A stretch of 64,000 nucleotides of DNA from Celerinatantimonas yamalensis (GTDB lineage Bacteria; Pseudomonadota; Gammaproteobacteria; Enterobacterales; Celerinatantimonadaceae), in contig NZ_JBEQCT010000004.1 of assembly GCF_046054155.1 (NCBI RefSeq), positions 124,001-188,000 on the forward strand, written 5' to 3'. The translations under genes were made by a program, and so were the position numbers. The first letter of the stretch is position 1, and each line of letters starts with the position of its first letter. This document shows, piece after piece, positions 7,587 to 16,800 of the stretch. Under the pieces are notes generated by a model. It worked only from the letters and a program-made list of their open reading frames with translations, ran no database searches and had not been told where the DNA came from.

Positions 7587-8801
7587 CTACCAGTTCCAAA
7601 GAGTTCCGTCTTCTAGGCGAGCGACCGGCAGATAAGCGGGGTCGTAAGGATATTTCGCGGCGAGTTGTTCATTGAATTCGATACCGATACCTGGTGCTTC
7701 ACCCGGGTGCATATAGCCATCTTCAAATTGCCATTGATGTGGGAATACTTCTAACATCTGCTCGCTGTAGCCCATATATTCTTGGACGCCAAAATTAGGC
7801 ACCCATAGGTCAAAATGTAGCGCCGCGGCCATACAGATAGGGGAGAGATCCGAAGGCCCATGTGAGCCAGTACGCACTTGATATAACGCGGCAAAATCGG
7901 CAATTCGGCGCATGCCGGTGATCCCGCCTGCATGGGTGAGCGTGGTGCGAATATAGTCAATGAGCTGTTCTTCAATCAGCTGTTTACAGTCCCAGATGCT
8001 ATTGAAGACTTCGCCAGTGGCGATAGGCGTGACGGTGTGTTCGCGAATCAGGCGAAAACAAGCTTGATTTTCGGCCGGCGTAGGATCTTCCATCCAAAAT
8101 AGGCGATAGGGCTCAACCGATTTACCAAAGCGCGCCGCTTCAATGGGAGTTAGACGATGGTGCATGTCGTGTAATAGGTGCTCGTTGAAGCCGAATTTGT
8201 CGCGAATTGCTGCAAATAATTTTGGGGTATAATCGAGATATCGCTCGGTGGACCAGATCTGTTCTTGCGGCCAATTGCCTTTAGTGGCCGGTTCATAGGC
8301 TAAGCCTTTGCCTTTGCTCATCCCGTAGGTTGTCTCCATTCCAGGAATGCCGCACTGAACGCGAATCGCTTTAAAGCCCATCTGTTGATGCTTGGCATAA
8401 TCTTCGATGGCTTCATCGAGGGTTCGCCCGGTGCAGTGGCAATAGACCATTACACCACTGCGAGAAGCGCCGCCTAACAGCTGATAAAGTGGCATGCCAG
8501 CGGCTTTGGCTTTGATATCCCACAATGCCATGTCGATGGCAGAAATAGCAGACATGGTGACTGGTCCGCGCCGCCAGTACGCGCCTTTATAGAAAAATTG
8601 CCAAATATCCTCGATGGCATGCGCGTCCCGACCGATCAGTTGTGGGCAAAGATGATCGCGTAGATAACTGGCCACAGCGAGCTCCCTACCATTGAGCGTT
8701 GCATCACCCAGACCAATGATTCCTTCATCAGTGATGATCTTAAGGGTGACAAAATTACGCCCAGGGCAGGTGACGAATACATCGGCACCGATAATCTTCA
8801 T
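7587..8801 (-). CDS. rspA: RspA, D-mannonate dehydratase family (enolase superfamily)
   Basis: A 404-residue enolase-superfamily protein, the same length as E. coli RspA and very close to it throughout (MKIIGADVFVTCPGRNFVTL at the start, LPVARLEDGTLWNW at the end). Superfamily features include the N-terminal capping domain, the metal-binding DMHHRLTPIEAA and MEDPTPAENQ segments, and GEVFNSIWDCKQL with SHGPSDLSPI. Members of this subgroup dehydrate D-mannonate or D-gluconate slowly or not at all, and the physiological role of RspA is unsettled. Upstream on the minus strand a TGTGA half-site occurs (8876-8880). rspB is absent next to it; a uxuB-like fragment follows instead. Confidence 0.95.
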   Translation of the reverse strand: MKIIGADVFVTCPGRNFVTLKIITDEGIIGLGDATLNGRELAVASYLRDHLCPQLIGRDAHAIEDIWQFFYKGAYWRRGPVTMSAISAIDMALWDIKAKAAGMPLYQLLGGASRSGVMVYCHCTGRTLDEAIEDYAKHQQMGFKAIRVQCGIPGMETTYGMSKGKGLAYEPATKGNWPQEQIWSTERYLDYTPKLFAAIRDKFGFNEHLLHDMHHRLTPIEAARFGKSVEPYRLFWMEDPTPAENQACFRLIREHTVTPIATGEVFNSIWDCKQLIEEQLIDYIRTTLTHAGGITGMRRIADFAALYQVRTGSHGPSDLSPICMAAALHFDLWVPNFGVQEYMGYSEQMLEVFPHQWQFEDGYMHPGEAPGIGIEFNEQLAAKYPYDPAYLPVARLEDGTLWNW

Positions 8802-9273
8802 GAATGATTTCCTTTAACAGCTTTGTTTGGCATTACTACCATACAAGTTAATTCAGTGTCGTTTTTGAAGGTACCTCACAATTTAATCAACGTCGTTGTG
8901 GGATAAATTTGTTTTGCGCTAAAACATGATCGTTATCGCATTGAAAGATGAGCTAAGTGAGTCGATGGCGCATATCAGATAGGTGTCTGAAGAGTAGAGA
9001 AAAAACTAATGGGTAGTGAATTACGCGACAAATTTCAGGAAACATTCGTCCAGCATAGCGCGATAAACGCACGAACGGGGTATCAAGCTTCAGTTGGCGG
9101 TTATGAAAATGCCGTGCAACTAATGCAGATAAATAAAATGGATAGATAGAACAAGCACCCTGTGCAGCAGCGTTACATCTAATTGACGCGTTATGGCTGG
9201 CGTAACCGACCGACACCGCATTTATACTAGTCCTTTCAGATTGCTCGCTGTTTTGATCGACATAAATCCATGA
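8802..9273. other. Intergenic region upstream of rspA
   Basis: This 472-base gap carries the rspA promoter region on the minus strand. Near 8830-8850 there is a TTGTATGGTAGTAATGCCAA-like imperfect palindrome that could be a GntR-family operator, but this is only a suggestion. A minus-strand frame of 87 codons (8953-9216) has no domain or ribosome-binding site and is not called. Confidence 0.4.
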
Positions 9274-9600
9274 TTAACGGCGCTGCCAAAATAGATCAAT
9301 GAGCTCACTGAGTAGTTCGCTGGTGTGCTCTTCTTGCTGCTCAAGATCAATGGACCACAACTTAAGATAGCGCTGAGCCTGCGTTGCCGTTAATTTATGT
9401 TCATTGAGCCAGTATTCGATTTCAGGTAGCTGTTTGTCAAAACGGGGAATTAGTTGCCAATCCATGGCTTGACCACCTAAGCGATTAAAAGGCTCGCTGG
9501 CAAATTCACAAAAACGTTCAACGTGCAGGGCGCCCTCTGGCCCTAAGCAGCCAGGTTCAATGCGCATAATTAACTTTAACGGTAGCAACGAAGCTGACAC
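9274..9600 (-). CDS. Conserved hypothetical protein (108 residues)
   Basis: A cytoplasmic-looking acidic protein without signal peptide or membrane segment. Composition and coding periodicity look genuine: GCLGPEGALHVERFCEFA, then FNRLGGQAMDWQLIPRFDK, then a charged helix ending ELIDLFWQRR. I do not recognise the family. The GTG at 9600 is chosen because AGAGGA lies 10 bases upstream; an internal ATG at 9567 (MRIEPGCLG) lacks a ribosome-binding site. It stands alone, upstream of and divergent from recCBD. Confidence 0.7.
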   Translation of the reverse strand: MSASLLPLKLIMRIEPGCLGPEGALHVERFCEFASEPFNRLGGQAMDWQLIPRFDKQLPEIEYWLNEHKLTATQAQRYLKLWSIDLEQQEEHTSELLSELIDLFWQRR

Positions 9601-10056
9601 TAGTATTAGATCCTCTGGTTGGATTTTTCATCAGTATAGCGGCAAACTCAAACACATGTATGTGGAGGCCATAACAACCCTGTTTAACACTAAGGTTTTA
9701 TAATGCTCTGAGTGGCTTGTCATTGTTTCATCTCAACGGCTACGCAAATACTCATACTTTATCAATGCGAGTTGATAGAGATTGCCGCAACTTATGCGCA
9801 ATTGGGTATTCCCGCAATCGCCTGTATCAGTTGCCGCTGAATTTTAAGCAAACTTTGATTGCGTCAATTTGGCGATCGCCGAAAATACGGATGGCTGTAT
9901 TGTGAATGAATCGACCCTGTTTTTGGACCAATAGTTGCTTTCCACCCAGCCTCAATTTCGCCCATCCTTTGACAGACTCTATCGGAGTCAATCCTAACTG
10001 ATTGATATTATTCACAACCCATTATAAGTCTATTTAGGATGGTTCAAAATAGCTAT
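9601..10056. other. Gene-poor stretch before the CRP-site unit
   Basis: No confident gene. Two overlapping short frames exist on opposite strands (9717-9905 plus, 9827-10015 minus, the latter with a GTG start and no clear ribosome-binding site). Either could be chance. The regulatory unit starting at 10057 lies at the right end. Confidence 0.4.
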
Positions 10057-10080
10057 TTTTTGTGACTCAAGTCACAAAAA
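10057..10080. promoter_or_regulatory. CRP-type binding site, upstream copy
   Basis: A perfect 24-base palindrome (11-bp arms, central CA) contains TGTGA-CTCAAG-TCACA at 10061-10076, an exact match to the CRP consensus TGTGA-N6-TCACA. Its centre (10068.5) lies about 50 bases before the predicted transcription start of the small gene at 10146. An FNR-family protein could bind a related site, but the TGTGA arms favour CRP. Confidence 0.75.
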
Positions 10081-10082
10081 TA

Positions 10083-10112
10083 TTGCATATTGGTCAAAAT
10101 AAACGCTATAAT
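10083..10112 (+). promoter_or_regulatory. Sigma-70 promoter of the small-ORF gene
   Basis: TTGCAT (10083-10088) and a perfect TATAAT (10107-10112) are 18 bases apart. The predicted start is near 10119. The promoter lies between two perfect CRP-type sites. Confidence 0.75.
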
Positions 10113-10113
10113 C

Positions 10114-10129
10114 TGTGACAAGGATCACA
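10114..10129. promoter_or_regulatory. CRP-type binding site, downstream copy over the transcription start
   Basis: TGTGA-CAAGGA-TCACA matches the CRP consensus arms exactly. It begins one base after the -10 box and covers the expected start site, so a bound protein should block transcription. Its centre is 53 bp from the upstream copy, close to five helical turns, which puts both on the same DNA face. Confidence 0.75.
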
Positions 10130-10145
10130 CAACAGGAGGCGTCAT

Positions 10146-10250
10146 ATGAGCCGCAAAACTAAAAATACTTTAAAAGAGATCGCTCTACTGGCTACATTGT
10201 TCAGCGCGACCTCTGCTGTGATATTTGTTGAAACCCTCGCTTGGGTTTAA
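10146..10250 (+). CDS. Small putative membrane protein, 34 residues
   Basis: A short ORF beginning MSRKTKNTLKE, followed by a hydrophobic segment (IALLATLFSATSAVIF) and ending ETLAWV. The basic N-terminus and single hydrophobic helix suggest a small inner-membrane protein. It has a near-perfect AGGAGG ribosome-binding site 5-6 bases before the ATG. It is bracketed by a strong promoter and a strong terminator, so the transcript would be about 185 bases and monocistronic. I do not recognise the family. The RNA could also act as a regulatory RNA, with or without the peptide. Confidence 0.7.
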   Translation: MSRKTKNTLKEIALLATLFSATSAVIFVETLAWV

Positions 10251-10278
10251 GTCACAAAGTAGCCTAAAAGATGATTTG

Positions 10279-10305
10279 ACGCCGAGCTTAATGCTCGGCG
10301 TTTTT
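10279..10305 (+). terminator. Intrinsic terminator of the small-ORF gene
   Basis: ACGCCGAGC (10279-10287) pairs with GCTCGGCGT (10293-10301) around a TTAAT loop and is followed by TTTTT. It begins 28 bases after the stop codon at 10250. Confidence 0.9.
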
Positions 10306-10528
10306 GTATCTACATTGCCTTAAAAGTGGCTAACGGCTAAGCGATGCGTGATTGCCTTGGCTGATTTACAATATTGCGCATATTTTGAAATATCCCTCTT
10401 TTGTTCTCCTGCTAAGATCATCATTGATGATGAGATGACCATAGCCTTTTGACTTTCTGCTTTTCAGCACCTAGCGGGCACGGTACTCTGGTCCTTTGAG
10501 TTCAATGCCATTTCAGGCCCTATCTGTC

Positions 10529-13500
10529 ATGTTATATTTCTATCAGAGCAATCAGTTGGATGTGCTGGCCGGATTGATTGGCCCACTAATGCACCAATTA
10601 CCACTGGCTAATCCGCTCACCCGTGAACAAGTTTTGGTGCAAAGTCCTGGCATGGCGCAGTGGCTAAAGCTTGAATTGGCACGTCAACTAAAGGTGGCCG
10701 CCAATATTGAGTTCCCACTCCCTGCCAGTTTTATCTGGCGGATGTTTCATCTGGTCCTCACCGACGTGCCCGAGCAAAGCCCGTTTCAAAAAGAAGCGAT
10801 GGCATGGCGATTGATGCGGATATTGCCCACCCAGCAAGATGATAGTGATTTTGCGCCGCTGTTTGATTATCTCTCTGAGCGCGGTGAAGGGCATGAACGT
10901 AAATGCTGGCAACTGTGCCAAAAAATCGCCGACTTATTTGATCAATACCTCGTCTATCGTCCCCATTGGATGAGTGCTTGGGAGCAAGGTGATGACTTAG
11001 TTGATATCACCGCTTCGCAGCCATGGCAACCTAAGTTATGGCGATTGCTGGTGGATGATACGGTCAGTCAGATGGATAGTCCTTATCATCGTGGCAACTT
11101 ATTTACCGATTTTATTGAGCGATTACAAATTGGCAGCCCGCCGCAGGGGTTGCCTGAACGGGTGTTCATTTTTGGTATTTCAGCGCTGCCGCCCGCTTAC
11201 CTTAAAGCGATTGAAGCGCTCGGCCAGCATCTAGATATCCATCTGTTTTTTGGTAATCCAAGCCGAGAGTACTGGGGTGATTTACGTGATAGTCATGCGT
11301 TGGCGGGGAATCCACTACTCGCATCGATGGGTAAATTAGGCCGAGACTATATTGAGCTGCTCGCCGAAGTTGATAAGCAAGAGCTCGATCTGGATCTCTT
11401 TATTGAGCCTGATTCATCAACTCTGCTTGGGCAATTGCAATGCGATTTGTTGAATCTCTACAACCCGATTGATCCCACTGCTTGGCAAGACAGCTTACAT
11501 AAGCGGGCCGTGGAGATCTCGGATGATAGTGTGACCTTCACCTTATGTCATAGCGCTCGGCGCGAACTGGAAGTACTCCACGATCAATTGCTGGCAATGT
11601 TTGAAGCAGACCCAACTTTGAGCGCGCAAGATGTGATTGTGATGGTGCCTGATATCAACCGTTATAGCCCTGCGATTCAAGCCGTATTTGGCTCGGTCGA
11701 TGAGAGCCGATTTATTCCGTATGCGATATCAGATCGCAGCGTGCGTGATGAAAGCCCACTTTTACAAAGTATCATTGAACTGTTGGCATTGCCTACGGCT
11801 CGAGCGAGTGCCAGTGGGCTGCTGACGTGGTTAGAAGTGCCCGCGATGGCCCGATGTTTTAGTATTAAAAGCGATGAGATGCCCAAACTGCGTCAGTGGG
11901 TGATTGAATCAGGCGTGTGCTGGGGGCTTGATCAAAGCGATCTGCAACGTTGGTCAAACCCAGATAACAGCGAGCAAAACTCATGGTTATTTGGGTTAAA
12001 ACGGATGTTGCTGGGCTATGCGATGGACTCAGACTCGTTAGTCTGCGGTATTCTAGCCTATCCTGAGAGCCAAGGTATGGCCGCCGAGCTTGTGGGCAAG
12101 CTGGCCGATTTTATCGACGCCCTGATCAAATGGCGCGATATGCTGATGAGCCCCGCTGATTATGCAACTTGGCAGCAGCGATTGTTATGGTTATTGGATA
12201 CTTTCTACCAATTTGATGAACAAGATGTACTTGAGCAACAACAATTGCATCAGCTGATTGAACGTTTTTATCAGATGGTGCAAAGCTGCGATTACCAAGC
12301 ACCTATTGAGTCAATGATTGTGCACGATTATGTGCGTAACCAATTAACCAGTACCTCAGGGAGTCAGCGTTTTTTGGCCGGGCCAGTGAACTTTTGCACC
12401 CTCTTACCGATGCGTGCAATTCCCTTTAAAGTGGTTTGTTTATTGGGAATGAATGATGCCGACTACCCGCGCAGCGTACCGGCCATAGGCTTTGATCTGA
12501 TGGGCGAACATCCCATGCAGCGCGGCGATCGTAGCCGCCGCGAAGATGACCGCTATCTCTTTTTAGAGGCGATATTGGCCGCGCAGCATCGCTTGTATAT
12601 CAGCTATGTCGGGCGCAGTGTCAATGATAATAGCCCGCTTGAGCCATCCGTACTGGTTGCCGAATTGCGTGACTATCTGGCACAAAGCTTTTGTTTAAGT
12701 GCCGATTTAACCGCCGCGAGCGACTTGTCAGGCGAGCGCTTGTTGGCGCATTTAAGCTGCCAGCATCCCTTGCAACCGTTTAGCCCAGTCTACTTTACCG
12801 AGCAAAGTGGCTACTTTAGTTATCATCCACGCTGGCTATCGGCGGCCAAAGCATTGTTTGATGAGCCGCCACCGATAACAGATTCCCTCGAGCCGTTAAG
12901 TGAAGCATTCCCTGTAGATAGAATGTTCGATTACGCGGATTTGCAGCAATTTGTACGCGCCCCAAGTGAGTGGCTCTACAAGCGCCGACTGAATATTCAC
13001 TATCCTCAATTAGAAGAGTCGTTGGTTGAGGCTGAAAGCTTTAGCGTGAACGGACTCGCGCGGTATCAGTTGGATGAGCAACTGCTGCAAGCGCGCCTTC
13101 AGCAGCGAGCCTTTGAGCAGGTGAGCGAAGGTTTGCAAGCGGGCGGCCAACTGCCCCATGGGGAGTTTGGGCGTATCAGCATTGAAAAGCGCTGGCAGTC
13201 ACTCGACCCGCTGATTGGGCGACTTTCACAACTACCTGCGCTTGAGCCAAGTCGCTGGAGTGTTCGCTTGGCACCTTTCAATGACAATTGTCCGCCGATC
13301 CAAGGTTGGCTGACCAGCCAGTGCCCCGATGCGTTGGTGGCGTTTCGCCCGGGTAAGCTGCGCGCTAAAGATAAACTGTTGGCGTGGGTGGATTACCTTG
13401 TGGCGCAGCTAATCGATGCCGCTCCCAAACAGAGCTACCTGCTGGGCATTGATGAGGCGATCCACTTTGAGGCTATTTCAAAAGAGCTTGCGCAGCGTTA

Positions 13501-13816
13501 CTTACAAGATTGGCTAGCGGCATTACAAGTTGCTTGGCAACAGCCCTTTGCTTTGCCATGTGAAGCGCTGTGGCTCTATGTGCAGCATAGCTGGGATGAC
13601 AGCCAACAGCTTATGAGCAGTGATGAAAATGTGCGACAAACCGCTTTGTTTAAAGCATTGCAGCATTATCAAGGCGAGTTTGGCGAAGGGCAAAATCGTT
13701 ATATTTACCAACAATTAGGCGATGACTTTAGCGATAAGTGGGTGACTTTGGCACCATGGGTTGAGCGATTATTGGTTCCGATGAAATACTATCTTGCGGA
13801 GTTTGGCGATGAGTGA
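10529..13816 (+). CDS. recC: Exodeoxyribonuclease V subunit RecC
   Basis: RecC is the Chi-recognition subunit of the RecBCD helicase-nuclease that processes double-strand ends. The protein has 1095 residues from the ATG at 10529 (MLYFYQSNQLDVLAGL), which aligns with the E. coli start (MLRVYHSNRLDVLEAL). The frame is open upstream to a TTG at 10496 and an ATG at 10505. Family segments include ILVQSPGMAQWL-type VLVQSPGMAQWLKLELA, NIEFPLPASFIWRMF and the DADYPRSVPAIGFDLM region. It overlaps recB by eight bases. No ptrA lies between recC and recB, unlike E. coli. Confidence 0.96.
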   Translation: MLYFYQSNQLDVLAGLIGPLMHQLPLANPLTREQVLVQSPGMAQWLKLELARQLKVAANIEFPLPASFIWRMFHLVLTDVPEQSPFQKEAMAWRLMRILPTQQDDSDFAPLFDYLSERGEGHERKCWQLCQKIADLFDQYLVYRPHWMSAWEQGDDLVDITASQPWQPKLWRLLVDDTVSQMDSPYHRGNLFTDFIERLQIGSPPQGLPERVFIFGISALPPAYLKAIEALGQHLDIHLFFGNPSREYWGDLRDSHALAGNPLLASMGKLGRDYIELLAEVDKQELDLDLFIEPDSSTLLGQLQCDLLNLYNPIDPTAWQDSLHKRAVEISDDSVTFTLCHSARRELEVLHDQLLAMFEADPTLSAQDVIVMVPDINRYSPAIQAVFGSVDESRFIPYAISDRSVRDESPLLQSIIELLALPTARASASGLLTWLEVPAMARCFSIKSDEMPKLRQWVIESGVCWGLDQSDLQRWSNPDNSEQNSWLFGLKRMLLGYAMDSDSLVCGILAYPESQGMAAELVGKLADFIDALIKWRDMLMSPADYATWQQRLLWLLDTFYQFDEQDVLEQQQLHQLIERFYQMVQSCDYQAPIESMIVHDYVRNQLTSTSGSQRFLAGPVNFCTLLPMRAIPFKVVCLLGMNDADYPRSVPAIGFDLMGEHPMQRGDRSRREDDRYLFLEAILAAQHRLYISYVGRSVNDNSPLEPSVLVAELRDYLAQSFCLSADLTAASDLSGERLLAHLSCQHPLQPFSPVYFTEQSGYFSYHPRWLSAAKALFDEPPPITDSLEPLSEAFPVDRMFDYADLQQFVRAPSEWLYKRRLNIHYPQLEESLVEAESFSVNGLARYQLDEQLLQARLQQRAFEQVSEGLQAGGQLPHGEFGRISIEKRWQSLDPLIGRLSQLPALEPSRWSVRLAPFNDNCPPIQGWLTSQCPDALVAFRPGKLRAKDKLLAWVDYLVAQLIDAAPKQSYLLGIDEAIHFEAISKELAQRYLQDWLAALQVAWQQPFALPCEALWLYVQHSWDDSQQLMSSDENVRQTALFKALQHYQGEFGEGQNRYIYQQLGDDFSDKWVTLAPWVERLLVPMKYYLAEFGDE

Positions 13817-16800
13817 GCCGTTAAATTTAATTGATTTTCCATTGGTCGGTGCTCGGCTCATTGAGGCCAGCGCCGGGACGGGGAAAACCTTTACCATTAG
13901 CGCGCTGGTTTTGCGGTTACTGCTCGGTGATGACCCGGCGCGCCAAGAGCCGCTCAATATTGATGAAATATTAGTGGTCACTTTTACTGAGGCGGCCACC
14001 GCAGAGCTACGCGGGCGTATCCGCGCTCGTATTCATCAAGCGCGGCTTGATTTTTTACGCGGTGAGTCAGGCGACTTTTTAACGGCACATCTATTGGCGC
14101 AAAGTCGTGATTTAGCCCAAGATGCTGAGCGTTTGCTGATAGCCGAGCAGAATATGGATCAGGCATCCGTATTCACCATCCATGGCTTTTGTCAGCGGAT
14201 GCTCAAAGAGCATGCATTTGAAAGTGGCATTGCTTTTGAGAGCGAATTTTTAAGCGCTGAATACACCTTGAAACTACGCGCCATAGAAGATTGCTGGCGG
14301 CAAAGTTTTTACCCGTTACCGAAGGTGTTGGCGGCCCGAGTGATGAGCTTTTGGCAAGATCCGCAAAGCTTGCTGCGTTCATTGCAAAGCGTGCTCGCGC
14401 AGCCTGCACTGCAACTCGAAGGGGGCAGCGATGTGGATCCGCAGCACTGGTTTACTCAGCGCCTCGCTGCCATCGACGCATTTAAAACGCTCTGGCAGCA
14501 ACAGTCAGGTAGCTTGCTCGATGCAATCGAGCAAGCGGACCTAGATAAGCGCAGCTATAGCAAGAAAAATCTGCCCAATTGGCTCGATGAACTACACAGT
14601 TTTGCTGGTCAGGAAACCACCGATGAGCAGTTACCCAAAAATATTGGACGCTTCTGCAGTGCCATATTGTTTGAGAAAACCAAAAGCGGCGCGCCGCCGA
14701 GCCATCCATTGATCGATGCCATCGACGTGTTGTTAAGCGCGGATCTTGATCTTAAGGCGGTGTTACTCGCGCCGCTCATTATCCTCATCCGCGCCCGTTT
14801 TACTGAGCTTAAAGCGCAGTTACAGCAACTTGGGTTTGACGATTTGCTATCCATTTTGGCGCAAGCGTTAAGCACTGAGCGTGATGGTGTGTTGGCCGGC
14901 AGTATTCGCAGCCAATACCCAGTGGCGATGATCGATGAGTTTCAAGATACCGATCCCCAGCAATATCGGATTTTTAGCCATATTTATCCAACCGAGGCTG
15001 TCCATCGCCATGGGTTGTTTTTAATCGGCGATCCGAAACAGGCCATCTATGGCTTTCGCGGTGCTGATATTTTTACCTACATGCATGCCCGTCAACAGGT
15101 GCGCGCTCATTACACCCTGCCGGTTAACTACCGATCTAGTGGGGCGATGGTCAACGCCGTCAATGCGCTTTTTGCTTGGCATGAGAATCCGTTTATTTAT
15201 CGTGATGCAATTGAATTTGTGGCTGTGGATAGTGCGCCTAAACATCAGCATCTCAACGGTTTGGTCGTGGCTGGTGAGAGCCAACCGGCGTTGCAATTTC
15301 GGCTGGCGCAAAACGGTGAGCCGACGATGAACAACCGGGATTATCAACGTTTGCAATCGCGAGATTGCGCCTCGCAGATCGCCACTTGGTTAACCGCAGG
15401 CTCACTCGACGAGGGGAACGAGGTGGCGCGCACGGTGCAGGCCGGAGACATCGCCGTATTAGTGCGTACCAACCGGGAAGGACAATTAATCGCTGATGCG
15501 TTGGATACGTTATCTATTCCTTACGTGCTGCGGGCTAGCCGTGACAGTGTTTTTGTTAGCGATGAGGCCTATCAACTCTATTTGCAACTGGCCGCGGCGC
15601 TCAACCCCAATGATGAACGGTTGTTGCGAGCGGCGTTAGCAACGCCACTATTAGGCCTAAGTTTAACCGCTCTCGAGCAGCTTAATAACGATGAATTGCG
15701 CTGGCAGTATTGTGTCGATGAATACATCGGTTATCAGCGAACGTGGCGTCAACGTGGCGTGTTAGCGATGTTATTTCGCTGGTTGGAACAGCGCGATATT
15801 GCGGGGCGTATTTTGCGTGAGCGTATTGGTGAGCGGCAACTGACCAATTTGTTGCATCTAGGTGAACTATTGCAGACGCAAAGCCAGCAGCTTGACAGCA
15901 AGGCGGCGTTACTACGCTGGTTTGCCGAGCAACTGCTCGATGGCAGTCGTGATAACGATGATGCACAAATTCGTTTGGAGAGCGATGCTAAACGGGTGCA
16001 GATTGTCACTATCCATAAAAGTAAAGGGCTTGAGTATCCCATTGTCGCTTTGCCGTTTATTTTGAGTTTTCGTGCGGCTAAAGAGGCTATTTACCACAAA
16101 GATGGCGCATTAACCTACGCCCTTGATCAAAACGATGCCGCCAAAGAGCAAGCTGAGCAGGAGCGTCTAGCGGAGGATTTGCGGTTGTTGTATGTGGCGC
16201 TGACCCGCTCTAAATATCATTGCATGGTTGGGCTTGGGCCAGTTGCGGCGCGAGCTAATAAAAAAGGCACCACCACAATTCATCAAAGCGCGTTAGGTTT
16301 TTTACTGCAGCGCGGCCAATCGGGGACACAAGCGAGCCTTATTGAAGCGCTTGAAGGGTTAAGTCAGTGCTCAGATATTAGCTATGCGGCGGTCGTGAGC
16401 GAGTGGGCTGAGCCTCTAACGCCAATCGTTGAATCTTCTCAATCATTGAGTTGCCGAGAACTCAAGAGGCGGGTCCCGCGTAATTGGTGGCTAACCAGCT
16501 ATTCGGCACTATCACGCCATCATGGACAGTGGGATGCCTCCACTGAGATGGGATGGCTCGATCAAACTGTGGTCGATGAAGCCCATGATGAACAGGAACG
16601 ATTAGATGTTTTTCATTTTGCGCGCGGTGCGCAGGCTGGCACCTTTTTACACAGTATTTTTGAGCTGATTGATTTTCAAGCACTAGATGATGAAGTGCAG
16701 GCAAAACTCAGTGAGCTGATGAGTCAGGCCGGCTATGAGGATAAATGGTTACCCGTTGTGGCTGAGCTGCGCACTCAAGTCTTGCAGGCTAAGCTTGATG

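Noticed and set aside
8953..9216. 87-codon minus-strand frame upstream of rspA
   Set aside because: GTG start, no ribosome-binding site, atypical composition and no domain.
9717..10015. Overlapping short frames on opposite strands (9717-9905 and 9827-10015)
   Set aside because: No clear ribosome-binding site or family. The minus frame looks slightly protein-like but cannot be supported.
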